Counted from the first letter of the stretch, positions 24,098 to 36,681 are shown. The stretch is DNA of 64,000 bases from Puffinus mauretanicus (GCA_023333565.1 JAJKFH010001094.1:930001-994000); one strand, 5' to 3'. The notes: generated by a model from the sequence alone, not told the origin. Made by a program: numbers and translations.

Positions 24098-26041
24098 TAA
24101 TTGGGCTATACATATGACCCTCTGTTTTCATCAAAGAAAAATGGCTTTTGACAATTTTCGAATGAAAACCATATAAAGACAGTTAAAGTAAAGCCAAATC
24201 ATTTCTTTTTTAAAGTATTTATTAATTTTCTATTGCATGTGGACATAGTTACTGCCCCTGACTCACATATACAACTTCTTAAATAGTTGGTCCTTAGCAG
24301 ATCATTGAATAAGTCAAATTAATAGAATAGAAGAAAAGAGAACGTAAGTAACAGAGATCAGTGCTTAAATAGAATCTTAATCTAACAAAATAATGTGTGT
24401 GGTTTGACAATTATTTTAATTGTGTGAAAAATACCGTGGATTTTGGTGAGATTTGTCTTGTAAAGGAAGCTATTTCTACTGGTGAAAGTTTGCATGGTAA
24501 AGTTGTTTAGGAGGAGATTATTGTAATCGCTAAGATAAACATCTCTCACTCAGACTTGAGAAGGGTAATTCTGCAGTAACTGGTCTTGACTAGTTGAAGT
24601 CGGAGTTTACCCTGACTGGCCATTTGTTGAAAATATAAGCATATGGTAGTGTTATTAGTGGTGTTCAAATCACCAAGGAAAATAGCATCTAGATAAGAAC
24701 TCAACATTCTAAATCAGGAGGACAAAACACTTCCAAGACACATTTCCTAAAGATTACAGCATTTATGAATGCAGGGCCCTTCAGGAAATTAGAGACATTT
24801 ATGCTCTTAGATCCCCAAGGCACATTTGAAAATCCCAACGCTCACCTGTACAGAGGAGACAAAGTCCTATCCTGTGCATCTGATATGATGTGAGCTACAC
24901 CTAACGTATCTGGGGAGGCAGGAAGGAATTCAAGGTATTCTTGACGCCGCAGTACTTTATGCTTTGCTGAGCAAGCACCCTGCTGATATCGGAGAGTAAT
25001 ACCAGCTGATCGTGCTGGGAGTAGGTCACCTATCAAGATGCCTACATAGTTCCGTAAGGAAATTCTTTCATGGAAAAAGTACGCACAACCTTCAGGAATG
25101 CTAAAATCTTGATAGTCAATTTATTAGTTTCAGGCCCAGACAGTTTCAGTGGTACCTGTCTGCCTCTTAAAGGAAAAACAAGCAACTGTGCTGCTGCCAG
25201 CGATGCTTGCGTACACTGCAAATGTACTGAGAATCTTGCTCTGATTGCTGTGGCCTGAATTGTTCCCTCCCATAGCAACCAAATGAGTCCGTCCTCGACA
25301 TGTACGCCCTTCATTCTGGGTTCTCACTCACTGCACAATGACTTTGCAGCTTAATAGTTGAACTCTGGTCTCTGATCTTAAGACTATTGTTATTAGTCAC
25401 TGGAGTAAGAAATCAAAACCAGTTCCAGCCATCAGCCAGGAACTTAGGACTCTCTCTTCCCCCTGCAGTGCTATCAGGTTGAACCATCGTGCTCCCCCAT
25501 GCATGCTGTATTTCTGGCTTCATTTCCCCGTGTACACGGCTAACAGCAAGTATTTCAGCAACAGGAAGGATGGAGACAGCAACGTGCTCACCCAGCTTTA
25601 TAAGCTAACAGTCAGGATTCTCTCTTGAGAAAAGGGTTTGGACTCAGGCTGTGGAGGAAGTGGAACATAGGGCTCACCACTTTCTGGGTGAGCGCTCCGA
25701 CTAGTGGAGTGTACTGCCAACGATCAGCATGCCTAGCGACAGCTGGTCTTGGAAAACTAAAGTAGCTACACATATGTTTTAAAACTGAAGAGGGGCACTT
25801 AAGATTCCTTTTAACCTGACTCAATGTGCCAACCCCACAGATCTCCTCAGGAAATTGCTGTGCCACTCCACTTATATTTGGATCCCTATTAACTTATGTG
25901 AGAGCTGAGTGGTTACTTGTATAGGCCAGAGCAGCCTGGTAATGCTCTGAAGGAGTGTTGAAAGAACACAATGATGAAGGCAATGGTCACAAAAGGCAAC
26001 ACAGGAAATTCCATTTAAACAGAAGAAAAAACTATTTTACT
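24098..26041. other. pseudogene intron, nothing recognised
   Basis: Intronic sequence after the second CR1. Overlapping open frames on both strands at about 25040-25330 have no recognisable domain. No exon of the host relic is expected here from the phase chain. Confidence 0.4.
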
Positions 26042-26192
26042 GTGGGGGTGATAAAACACCACCTGTGGACTCTCCATCCTTGGAGATTTGCAAAACCTGA
26101 CTGGAGCAGCCCCTTCTAGTGGATTCTGTTTTGTGATTTAGACTAGGCAGTCTCCAGAAGTCTTTTCCAACCTCAACTGTTCTGTGATTCTG
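26042..26192 (+). mobile_element. CR1 LINE, short 3' end fragment
   Basis: The order TCCATCCTTGGAGATTTGCA, ACTGGAGCAGCCCC, CAGTCTCCAGAAGTCTTTTC and CAACTGTTCTGTGATTCTGC is the typical CR1 3' terminal region of an older subfamily. Only about 150 bases remain. Confidence 0.8.
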
Positions 26193-26854
26193 CAAACACT
26201 GAGAATTTGAAGGCCAAACAGAAAGACAAACTCTGGCTTCAAACTCAGCTTTTGGTGCTTGAAACTCAGATAAATCCTATTTTAAGTACCCAAGTCCTCA
26301 CTGAGATCAAAGCTAAGAAAACCAGCTGTAAAGAGAACTTCCTTTACACTCACATGTATTTTCTTCCATGCACTAACATGGATAAACTTAAAAAGAAGTA
26401 TGTGTGGTGTGTGTATGTTTAAAAAGAAACAACAAAAAGAGGGAGGGAGCTGGCTTGTAAGAAAGAATTAAACACAAGGGCTGGAGAGCTCAAAGCAGTA
26501 GAATTCAGAAAGAACATTTTTAAATCAACACTTTGTACAGATTTTAAAATGTGAAATAAGTGGAGATGGAAAGGCTACAGAAAAAAGGTTAAATGTGCTT
26601 CACGGTTACTTTCATTGTCCTTGGCTACAGTACAATAAAGGACTAGTTAGCCAGTCAGCCAAACTGGCAAAGAAGCAATTACTGGTGTTATAGAGTTATG
26701 GTGAAGAAATTTTCCCTATTCCATTCACATAGCTTTGAATGGAAGTAAGTTCTAGAGCTTGAATTAATTTTTTTTTTCTTTCCTTGGGATTTTCTTCAAC
26801 TACAGAGAACAGAGTACTGAATACATATCTTCACTTTCTTGCTCAATTTCACAG

Positions 26855-26993
26855 CCTATCCAATGTTTCAAGTGCAATTAATAAACCTTGTCGTTGGCAA
26901 TCCATCACTACTGGAAGTGAATGCAAAAGAGGACTGGGATGAAATGGATAGTTACACATTGGAATTCTCTGTTTGCAGCAAACATTACAAGCC
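26855..26993 (+). pseudogene. CATSPERB: CATSPERB relic exon (VGNPSLLEVNA), donor lost
   Basis: The acceptor caatttcacag ends at 26854. It joins the previous relic's last G in phase to give AYPMFQVQLINLVVGNPSLL, continuing EVNAKEDWDEMDSYTLEFS, an unmistakable match to IPLLTVFVGNPNLLEVTAEV and DDTDSYVITIS. The expected donor at 26994 reads ATAAGG instead of GTAAGG. Read-through gives TAA at 26995. Confidence 0.95.
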
Positions 26994-27041
26994 ATAAGGG
27001 AAGACAATTCATTCTGAGCAATAGCTGTGCTTCCACCGTTC

Positions 27042-27092
27042 TTTTATTCTGAATAGTTATTCAAATACAGCATTATTTTATTCTGAATAGTT
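27042..27092. repeat. 17-bp direct repeat
   Basis: TTTTATTCTGAATAGTT occurs at 27042-27058 and 27076-27092, separated by 17 bases. No element boundary was recognised around it. Confidence 0.85.
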
Positions 27093-27699
27093 TTGGTAAA
27101 TGGGAGAGTTATCTTTAGATTGAGTCTGAAAAAGTAATGATTTATTTATGTAGTTTGAAAAAGTTATGTAAAATTTTACTGAAATTTCATGATCACCTTT
27201 TCTCAGTCCTTGGATAGAATGTTAACATATGTCAACAAAGCATTCCTCTATGTAATGAACAGTGTTCAAAAAAATTTTATGATATATGAAACTTCAGGTA
27301 GGAGTATCCCTCTTCTTCTCTTTTTGGTTCATTCTTGTTTCTTTACTATTACTTCCTGCAGTTTCTTCATATCATCCTCTAAACAGCCAGTTTCTTTCTG
27401 AACTTTCTCAATTTGGAGTCCTTTTCCTATTTGATTACATAGAGGTGCGCATTTAATTATAAATATCACATGAGAGGTAGTTCAGACAGATTGAAGGAGA
27501 TCAAACTATAGGCATTGGGTGAGATCGATCTTTGTAAGAATGTCTTCTGATGGAACGGAACTACCTTGATATAGCAGGGAAATCTTACACGAGTAATGGG
27601 AGATTTCAAGAACTGGAAAATAATCTGAGAACTCTCATGCTGACATGTCATTAGAAAAGGTTGTAGAACAAATTCGTTAAAGAAATAGTAAATAACTGC

Positions 27700-29152
27700 C
27701 GCGGCATAGAATGGTCATTCAAGAATTTTAAACATGAAATTCCTCACTTGAAAATTGTGGTGTGTAACCTGTCATCTCAAATCAGTCAGGAGAGCAGAAG
27801 ATGACAGACACGCCACCAGTTTTTAAAAACTGCTTCAGGGGTGATCTGAGGAACTACAATACCCAAAGTCTGACTTTCATGGGTGGCAAACTGATTGAAA
27901 GGATTGTAAAATAGAACTAGTAGAAGTTTGAATAAATTAAAATGTGAGGGAAGAATCAACATGGATTTTGAGAAAGGTAATTGTGTAACAAATGGAGCAA
28001 TCATGAGGCTGAGCTAGTGATTCTTGCGTATTTGGATTTGTAAAATGCTTCTTTGAGAAAGGTACCTAACTAAAAGCTCTCAAAGAAGCTAAGCTGTCAC
28101 TGAACAGCAGCAAAGATCATCCATAGGCTAGCAACTGGACAGGAGATCCAAATAAATGATCATTTTTCACAAATAATAAAGAAAATAGCCAGTGGGGTAC
28201 TACTGGATCTACAGAGGTCCAGATCCTGCTGTACAAGCTATTCACAAATGACAAAGAAAAGGTATATACTGAAGCAGGAAAGTTTGCAGAAGATAAAAAG
28301 TTGTGCAGCAAAGTCACAACTAAAGCAGACAGCAAGGAGTTGAAGATAGTTTTAACCAATGCTGAGCAGCCAGGCAGCAAAACCTCTCATATAACGCATG
28401 CTTAACAAATTCAAACAAATGCACTTGAAAGAAAAATACGAAACAGAGAGGTCTTAGCTGTTACTACTCATGAAAGGGATTTGGGAGTACCATGCTCTGT
28501 GGCAAGAAAAGACAAACTGAACATTACAATTATTTCCTTATGAAGTGAATAGAGAACAAAAGAGGAAAACATCACGATGCTATCGTACCAATCTTAAATC
28601 TCAAATACATGAGCTTCTGGTCATTCATCTCAAAGACCAAGTAATACCACGAGATAAGACACAGAGAAGTTAAACAGTAGTGATCAGAAACAATGAATAG
28701 GTTCTATACAAGGGAAACTGAACAGGACATTCCTTCATGGAAAAGAGATGATTAAAGGTGGATAGGGCATAAAATCAGTGGTATAAAGATGGTGGTTTAT
28801 TGTTTCTCAGAAGTGCAAAAGCGATATAGTAATTTGAAACAAACAAAAGGAAATGCTTCTTTTTACATGTTGCTTAATTGAATTGCAGAACTCATTGCTA
28901 GAGGATGCTTTGGAAATCAAAAGTATTGATAGGTTTAAAAAGGGATTAGATAAATATATGGAGGATATGTCCATTGTTTGCTATTGAATTCAATGGTCCA
29001 AAATGCTTTAACAACTGATTGTCAGAAATAAGGGTCACTTTGTATTATCTTGTTTCTTACACTCTTTCTCTGAACAGTCACAACTGGTCACTGTGTAGAA
29101 TGCTGAAATAGATGGACCTCGGATCTGACCAGTGTGGCAGTTCTTACAGTCT
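27700..29152 (+). mobile_element. ancient CR1/L3-like LINE remnant
   Basis: A highly diverged element. Recognisable points, in order, are a TTTTTAAAAACTGCTTCAGG-type segment, a degenerate motif-A region near 28010-28060, AGKFAEDKKL (a decayed FADD motif C) near 28275-28300, a DLGV block near 28480, and a 3' region with GAACTCATTGCTAGAGGATG (about 28888-28907) ending near the TCTGACCAGTGTGGCAGTTC terminus. All reading frames are broken. It is much older than the other CR1 copies and sits between relic exons 26855 and 29887. Confidence 0.8.
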
Positions 29153-29886
29153 TGTGACAGACACTTTTTCTTTGACTGTGTTCAGTGTCATGCTGAGGCA
29201 ACATCAGTTGAGCAATATGAGAAGTTCAGTATAAAAATAACATCCTTTTCAAGGTATTCTTTCCATTTGTATCTATCTACCACCCCTCTCTACTGTGGCA
29301 GGCATTGCCAGTAGCTAAAAATATACAAGCCCATAAATAACATCAGCGCCAATCATGTGTGGCAGTGATCTGCTTGTACCATACTTGTCCACGTCATTTC
29401 TATTACCAGTTTTACCAATTCATAATTGGCAACTGCTTCCCCCAAGTACTCTGGTAAAAGTATGGCATTGCCACATACACCAATAACTAACAAAATCAGG
29501 CTTTGTTACATTAAAAGTAGAACTATGAATTCTTCAGTCAAAGACACCTTGCTAAGCACGTTCTGCTATGAGGCCATTCCGAACAAAAAGAGGGGATCAA
29601 TTAAATGGTCTTCTGATCATTACCATAGGAGCATTACAAAGGGAGAAAGCCAGTTTTGAAATGAGTGGCTCCAAGATAAACGAATTCAAACCAGTCCCTT
29701 TGTACCCTTGCGCTAGGTTAGTAGGCAGGAGGAGCAAACTTCACAATGCAGATATATCTGCCAGTGCAAACATGGTATATTTACTACATTCTTTTAAATG
29801 GCTATCTTTGTTTTGGGAGTACTAATCTATTTTCACAACATAACTACCTATAGGGTAAATACACAATGCTTCTGGGATAATCACAG

Positions 29887-30050
29887 CTTTGTGTATTTGT
29901 GATATGGTAGCATATATTATAACACTGAAGAGTGGCAGCGTATGTGGGAAATCAATTCATTACATTTCTCCAGTTCCAATGACTGCTGATCTGTGGCTAC
30001 GGAAAGATCCAAAAGATGAAAATGGTTTTCCACTCCTAAAAGAACTGCCG
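29887..30050 (+). pseudogene. CATSPERB: CATSPERB relic exon (IITLKSGSV...KSIHYI...LLKELP)
   Basis: The acceptor aatcacag ends at 29886 and the consensus donor GTAAGA starts at 30051. The frame is open throughout: MVAYIITLKSGSVCGKSIHY, then ISPVPMTADLWLRKD and FPLLKELP match MVPTLKSSCSYLRSMHHI, PFEDWI and LIKTLP of the family. About ten residues expected just before it were not found, and phase with the previous relic does not fit. Part of the 5' side may therefore be lost or the acceptor moved. Confidence 0.9.
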
Positions 30051-31261
30051 GTAAGAAAGTTAAGCAGCCATTAGGTGATGCCTAGGAATTGGTATAGAAA
30101 AGGAAGGACTTCCTACCCTGTGCATACATTTTTGCAAAAGAACCAGGAGCATGTGTATACTTATGTGCATGTTTATCTGAAGAAGTTGTCAACAACAGCC
30201 TACCAATTTCTATAGTGAGAATGCATTGTGCAGAAATAAATCAACACTCAAAATCAGACACTAGATTGAAAAAGTGCATAAAATGAGTCTATTTTTAATG
30301 TATGCTAAAATATGCCTTTTTCTATTTAGGTTGAATAAATTAAACTGCTACTTTACATGTAACCCCATGACCTCCCAGGGCTTTTATTTTCAGTACAGTG
30401 TTTTTTTAAAAAAAAAAAAAAAAATTCCCTCAGGATCCCTAAGTTCTTCTGCTATGAAAGATCTGAACTGAGATAGCTGGAGGCAAGAAACAGCACAGTT
30501 CCCAATTACGATACCATTCACTATACTTCTGTTAGAAAAGTACCATTTAATTGTCATTCCATAAACATCTTCTGTTTAAATGGCTGAAGATTTCTTTTGC
30601 TAACAAGTTTTTGTTTCATTTTGTGAAATGCATGGTCTTGAGTTTAAACTATTATAAAACTGCATGATATGTCCTGTGTTTAAAATGCAACTGATTAACA
30701 GAACTTGTATCTCATGTTAAACCGTATTTCTGATTGTGTTGCCTAAATAAGACATATACTCTGTTCATCTCTTTGATTTAAACTGAAGACAAGCCTGTAA
30801 TGCTTGTCCTATATGCTAAAGATATCTAGGGTTCAGTCACAGTGGACTGAAAGCATCTGATGTCTTCTGAACATGGTTTCTGAGCAGTGTCAGGTAGAGG
30901 TGAGAGATCACGGGAAAATCCTGAGTCTGAAGAACCCAGTCAAGAAATTATGGCCATATATTAAATCACATAATTCATATGAGTAGTAAGCACCTGTTGG
31001 CTCAGTTGCCACTGCTGAGGTGATGGCTAAGAATGAAAGAAAAAAAAAAGAAAGTTTTTTTTCTCTGAAGGACTTCCTGGGAACTGAAATATTTGATATA
31101 GATGAATGATTTGCTTTGTTTTGTATGCTTTGGAGTTTAATACCATACCATTTCTTCTGTTGTATTATCCTGACATTAAGAATAACTTTTAATCATCCTT
31201 TCTGCACAATAAATGTGTACTTAATCTACATGGCTCTGTCTTACGGTGCATTTATATGCAG

Positions 31262-31352
31262 GTAAACTACAGACCTTCTGAACAGAGAACAGGTATTCCA
31301 TAGTGCAGATCCCAGCAAACTAAGAATAAGAAATTATCCTAAGGATTCAAAA
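31262..31352 (+). pseudogene. CATSPERB: CATSPERB relic exon (VNYRP / FHSADPSK), internal deletion
   Basis: The acceptor tatatgcag ends at 31261 and the consensus donor GTAAGT starts at 31353. It begins VNYRPSEQRTGI, matching INYRPPSNMGIA. After about 31292 the matching frame changes and reads FHSADPSKLRIRNYPKDSK, like NFYHADPSKPIPRNMFHMSK. About six to seven codons are missing and the frame is lost. The unshifted frame stops at TAG 31301. Confidence 0.93.
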
Positions 31353-33156
31353 GTAAGTCTTTTCTAATCACTTCATGGTTACTGAACATATCTGAAAATG
31401 AACTATTTTACCATAATTTATTTCATACACAGTGTTCTTTGTTTTTCTACAATGTACTTCAATAATCAGTATTTCGAAAAGCAGACTGTACAGACAGGAC
31501 AGTTCAGTGGTATGCTTACTGCAGCCTATTTTCTTTCAACTAAGACCTTTTGGTTACACACTATTGGAGGATACATATTTTTATATCAGGCTCTGAAGGA
31601 TGTGATGGTGTAAAATTATGAATATTACATTAACAGAGAGAATAGACAGTGGGACAGAGCAGGAATTGAAATATAAAATTGGGTAACTTCAATGTAAATG
31701 TTTAAATCACAGTCATTAATGAGGAAAGAACCTGTGCCAGAGTTTCCACTTCAAATCTATTCTCATCACCACTGGCAGAGGCCCTGATAAGATGTCATGA
31801 GTTAAAATAGAAAGGCAGGAGAGTATATCTGTAAACCTAGCTCTTTCACTCCAAAAACACTGGTGTTAAAACAACTGGCATAGTGTGCCAGTCATGATAA
31901 TTCTGAAATTGTAAGACATATAGGAAAAAAAGGGCTTTGTTATCAAATTTTAAAATTGAGACTTTTAAACAGATTTTTATTTTGTGTGTTAATAAGGCTA
32001 AAAAGTTAATACAGAGTTGACACCGTATGAAGAAGTAGTAGAAGTTTTGTGGTTTCTCTGTGAAAATGTCACGTGGAATGTGCTCACAGTTGTTTTTTTT
32101 TTTTTAACTCATACCTGCCTCTCTATGTTCCTGGCTTTTGCCTACACTACAAAAGCCTTCTGAACTTTAAAGATCTCCTCTTTACAGGCAACTAAAAGCC
32201 TAACAACTAAAGCACAGGTTCACTTTCTGCTTGTTGCGGGAAAGGGAAAGGCCCGTTCGATGGCTTGTCACCATATTGTGAGTCTAAGGAAATAGAACCT
32301 TTGGCGATGAGGTAAGCTGGGGCTGACTAAAGGAAATCTCCTGAGCAGCTGGGTCATTCCGGCAGGACTGGCTTTAGGCATAAGTACAGAAAGCAGTTGC
32401 TTGGGCCAGAAATTCACGGGGGCAGCAGAGGAGCTTCCCCAAGGCCATCGTCCCCAAAGAGCTCCTACCAGTTGGCTCTGGACTCACAGCTTATGCCCCT
32501 GGCCCCAGTATGCATCTGCCTTTATTCCTGCTTCCATGCTACTGAAGAGGAAGGCCCATGCAAGTACAGGCATTCTCTCCAGCAATGAAAAGTAGGAAGA
32601 TGGCATAGAGGATCGTCTTTCCCCTTGCCTTCCCTTCTTCTCCTTGGTTTGGGCAGGAGGAGTTGGATCCATCCAGTGCTGTTTTTTTTTGTTTCCAAAG
32701 AGTCTTTTAGGAATTTCAAACACAGTTCATTTTTCTTCCCTAACGGAACAATTTTCTGCTGGAAAATCCTGTCTCATCGGAACAAAGAGTACCGTCAACA
32801 TTTTGACAGAAAATTACTGAAATTTTAAAAAGTCAGAATTTTTGGATGGAGTAATATTAGTGGAAACAATCAAGTACAGATGAAATTTTTTAATCTTAAC
32901 AAAAGCATTTTATAAGTCTGAAAAGCTTTTTTTTTAATATCAGATTCTTTGAAAAATCCTAAGATTTCAGTATTTTTCCTGATTAGAAATGAAATAAAAT
33001 TTGTGGCCTGGTATCTGCCGGTATCTGACTTGTAGCAACACCTACACTGTGTAGGGATAGTTGCATTGGTTTATTCATAATTTCTTCTGTAAAGCCTTGT
33101 GTCCAGGAATTAGTCAAGAAACTGAGCTAGAATCAGTTCTCATGGCCTTTCCACAG

Positions 33157-33267
33157 ACTCCTGAATTGTATAAAAAGTGTGCTAACAGGTCATCTTGAGC
33201 TGAATGCAACTGTACCTTGGCTGAGAAAATGTCTTTACTTTCAGCTTTCTCAGACTGTACAGCGAAG
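33157..33267 (+). pseudogene. CATSPERB: CATSPERB relic exon (YKKCANRSS*AECNCT), in-frame stop
   Basis: The acceptor cctttccacag and donor GTAAGA are intact, and the 111-base exon is phase 0 at both ends. It reads TPELYKKCANRSS, then TGA at 33196-33198, then AECNCTLAEKMSLLSAFSDC, matching FKQCANVST, EECNCT and VAFSDC. The cysteines of the family pattern are conserved. The stop aligns with an Arg position of the mammalian protein. Confidence 0.95.
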
Positions 33268-33498
33268 GTAAGAAATAAAGCGGAAGTATCAAAATTATTG
33301 CCTTTAAGATAAATTCTGGTACTTGGCCAGACACTCAAACAGTATTAGAGTAAGAATTGCTCAAGGAAAACTGTGCTTGAATTGGACTATAAAGGAGACA
33401 TTCCAAACCACCACCAAGGCTTGAAAGGCTTAATGAATGCCTGAAATAACCAGAGCAGTTTTTCCTTTAAATGTAGCCATATACAACTTAAATTTCAG

Positions 33499-33637
33499 GT
33501 TCTAAGAATGAAGTATCCAGTTACAATGCTTCCAATCTGTTTCCAGCTTAAGCATTTTAGGTCCATTAGAAATCTGTCATTTCCTCATTCTGTCACCGTT
33601 ACTGAAGTCAACCGAAGGACAGACTGAGGAGTCAAAG
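33499..33637 (+). pseudogene. CATSPERB: CATSPERB relic exon (SVTVTEVNRRTD*), Trp-to-stop
   Basis: The acceptor aaatttcag and donor GTAAGG are intact. It encodes VLRMKYPVTMLPICFQ and SFPHSVTVTEVNRRTD, then TGA at 33625-33627, then GVK. The family has RFKFPITQYPVSLEI and LVTVTEVNMRHNWKLK, so the stop replaces the conserved Trp. Phase into the next relic is kept (one leftover G). Confidence 0.95.
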
Positions 33638-34466
33638 GTAAGGATAATTTGAAATTTGAAATTATAGAACAACTTTGACCCCAATGAGTCCATGGCAAAA
33701 CCCAGTAATTTCAGTGAAACCAGGAATCATGATCTTTAAAGGTCACTGCATAATAACAGAAGCCAGAAATCTTTCTGAGTATTAATCTAAGAAAAGCATC
33801 CCTTTTCCCCCATACTGTTACTTTTCTCGTGTCGATGCCTTCACCATAGTTTGTGGTTACAGTGGATTCTCCATACAGTTACTTTGCAATATTATCAGGA
33901 ATCTTTTTCCCCTTGCCACTTTTCATGCCTGCAAAAAGGCTAGACAGAACTAAATGACAAGGCTGTGGGCAGGAATCCCCCAAAAGTCCCTTCCTGGGAA
34001 AACTGAGAACAGTGTTTGCAATGTGAAGAAGAAATGGCACATTGGATAAACCAGAGGCTGATACCTGCTGATTGATAGGGGAAGGCTTTCAAGGCAGTAT
34101 AAGACAGGAGGGAGAAGGTGTAAAGTAAGGTGATAGTAAAACACACTGAGAATGTATTTGGCTTGAGGAGGGAACCAAGTTGTGTAGGACCTTGCCAGTG
34201 TAGAGATTAGTCGTATAACAGGGGACATGGTAAAGCAGAGATTTCAAACTAGTGATGTGCATGAGCAGAATGGCAGGTGAGAACATAACCTAAGCACAAA
34301 TCATCTGGATGTGCTGAAAGGAATGAGGAGAAATGCAGTGAAGATAGAAAGAGGGCAGCTGCGTAAGTGAAGGAGGGAGATGAGCATGATTGGATACATG
34401 GTTTCCTAGGTGAGAAGGTCAGGGAAGGGATTTAGTGTTGGTGCATGTGATATATAAAAGGTAACT

Positions 34467-34524
34467 GATTATGATTTATGCTTTCCTAAGCATAAATCAT
34501 AATCCCAGTGATCTGGGATTATGA
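34467..34524. repeat. two overlapping perfect hairpins
   Basis: Bases 34467-34483 pair perfectly with 34488-34504 (17 bp, loop TCCT). Bases 34497-34508 pair perfectly with 34513-34524 (12 bp, loop TGAT). The middle arm is shared, so the two folds exclude each other. Confidence 0.9.
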
Positions 34525-35596
34525 GAAGTGAGAAGCACAGAGGAAAGCAGGGAGGGATCAAGGGTGCAGCTTTACTGACTGGAATTAGTCTTGTTTTCCT
34601 TTATCTCTAGTTACCCTAGAATTCTCTCATGCCTGCAAAGCACTGTGAGATCTTGAGGTCATCAGGGCTCTAGGGTAGCAGTGTCAGGGGACCTCAAAAA
34701 ATGCCTATTGGCAGCTGGCAATACACATGCATTAAACTGAATGGCTATGGTACCACATATTTGAAATACTAGAGAATGTCTTGAAGTCAGTGAGCCTCGA
34801 ACACCTATGGAGGCTTACAAAAATCAGAAAACCCCAAAAGTCTAATAGGCAACAAATGGAAGGGAGCAAAAAATCAGGCCCACAATTTTTCCATGCACTG
34901 CTGCAAGAATGTGAAGAACGCATCTGACACCTCCTGCTGCTGTTTATATACTACGTTCGCCAAATGAGTGGAGGGTTAGATTGTTTATCCAGCTTACCCT
35001 CCAGTACCGGACTCCCTAGAGCATGACCCCACACAGCTTTGATAATCCTGAGCCAGTTGCTGACCCAAAGATACAAGTCCATGGCTACTGAAATGTCTCA
35101 GTCAGTAAGAACAGCACCTACAGCTGCCTGCAAGGAATTTGGGCTTGTTTTGTAACGGGTCTCAAGACCGTCCAGCACTGATGATGCTCGATCAGATTGA
35201 GCTGGAGCTTATGAATGGTGACTCAGGTACGGACCCTGCAAGGCATGCTGGGGTTTTATTCTCTTTCTCTTGAAGCTTCACTTTATCTATTTGGACAATC
35301 TCTCACAGTCAGCAGCTTGCTCTACTGATCCTTGAGCGTTGTGTTAGAGACAGGATTCCAAACAATCCCAAACGCCTCTGTCAGTGGTGAATGTGTCACC
35401 TAATGGGAGACAGTGCTCAGTGCCTCACAGGAATCAGTCAGGGGAAAACTTAGAACAAAAGAAAAGAGAAATTAACTAATTCTCTTTCCCTATCTGTCTG
35501 TGAAACAAAAAACTACATTAGGTGCATTTAATACATCTGGGGAAAATAAAAAATTGAAAATATTTTTGAAGTGTTTTTTTTTTTTTTAATTTACAG

Positions 35597-35697
35597 GTAT
35601 CAATGAAGCACCAGGAATGTTAAAAATAAAAGACTATTCAGGAAAAATACTCCAGACTACCACATACAATCCAGAGTCTATGTTCTTAAACTTATCT
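35597..35697 (+). pseudogene. CATSPERB: CATSPERB relic exon (TTTYNPESMFLNLS)
   Basis: The acceptor tttacag and consensus donor GTAAGT at 35698 are intact. Thirty-three open codons read APGMLKIKDYSGKILQ and TTTYNPESMFLNLS, matching RMKQLVEPILGAAVYNPSGLNLS. The first two bases complete a Gly codon with the previous relic. No lesion is seen. Confidence 0.94.
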
Positions 35698-36681
35698 GTA
35701 AGTTTTATAATTTCAAACTAAAATAAATATTATGACCAGAAATAGGTATAAACCACAGTTCCAAAACTAAACACAATTTACCTTTGAGGCAGTTTCGATA
35801 TGAATTGAAATATCTTTTCAGCAACAGATTTATGATTTGGGCCCATATCTAGATGGGATAAATTGGGGTTTATATTTTATGCATCATGTAATATTTTAAG
35901 GGGGAGTCCCAGAGACAATGAAGGAAACTTTCAATGAGTCTTTTGTGTCTGAATCTTTGGAATAAGTTGCTTTAGATATCTTGTTAAAAATCCTGTCTTT
36001 TTTAATTAACCAGTTTATTCTATACACTGTCACCTAGATTTTTTGCCTTAGAAATATGACTTATTAATCTGCATGATTATATTGACATACAGATTTTAGA
36101 AGAATAAGTTTGCCTTATTTGAATGAATTGAATGATACTAGTTGATTTCGAACCCCCTAAACGCCTCTATGGAAGCTGTCTTCTCCTAATGCACTGTCTT
36201 ATGGGAATTATAGTCTGGGCCCCATATCACCCATTTAGAGCTGGGCTGTGATGATGAAATACATCTCCTGCAGCGGAATATGGCCCTGCTGCCCAAACTA
36301 GGAAACTGCACATTTATTTCGATCTGACTCATACAGAAACCTTTCTTATCGATCAAGAAGAAACAAAATATGTAAAGAAAACAGTGACCCAGCTTTCAGT
36401 CTGCTTGATAACAGACCTTTTGTGAGCACCAGAATGCAAAAAATACGCACCACTAGACAAAATTGCTACTCAGCTGAAGGTCCTTATTTAAATCTTGCTT
36501 GATTGCTTTTAAGAGCAGCATAGGTATCTTCCTTCCTAGCCTTATTTTTGCTCAATTTTATATTAAAAATTCAGCAATTCTTATGGAACTGGTTGAAAAT
36601 GGTGTCAAATGTTTCTGCTTAGCAAAGCAGTTTGTGCGAAACAAGGAATCCATCAATGACGATGATGATTTCTTTTAAAAG

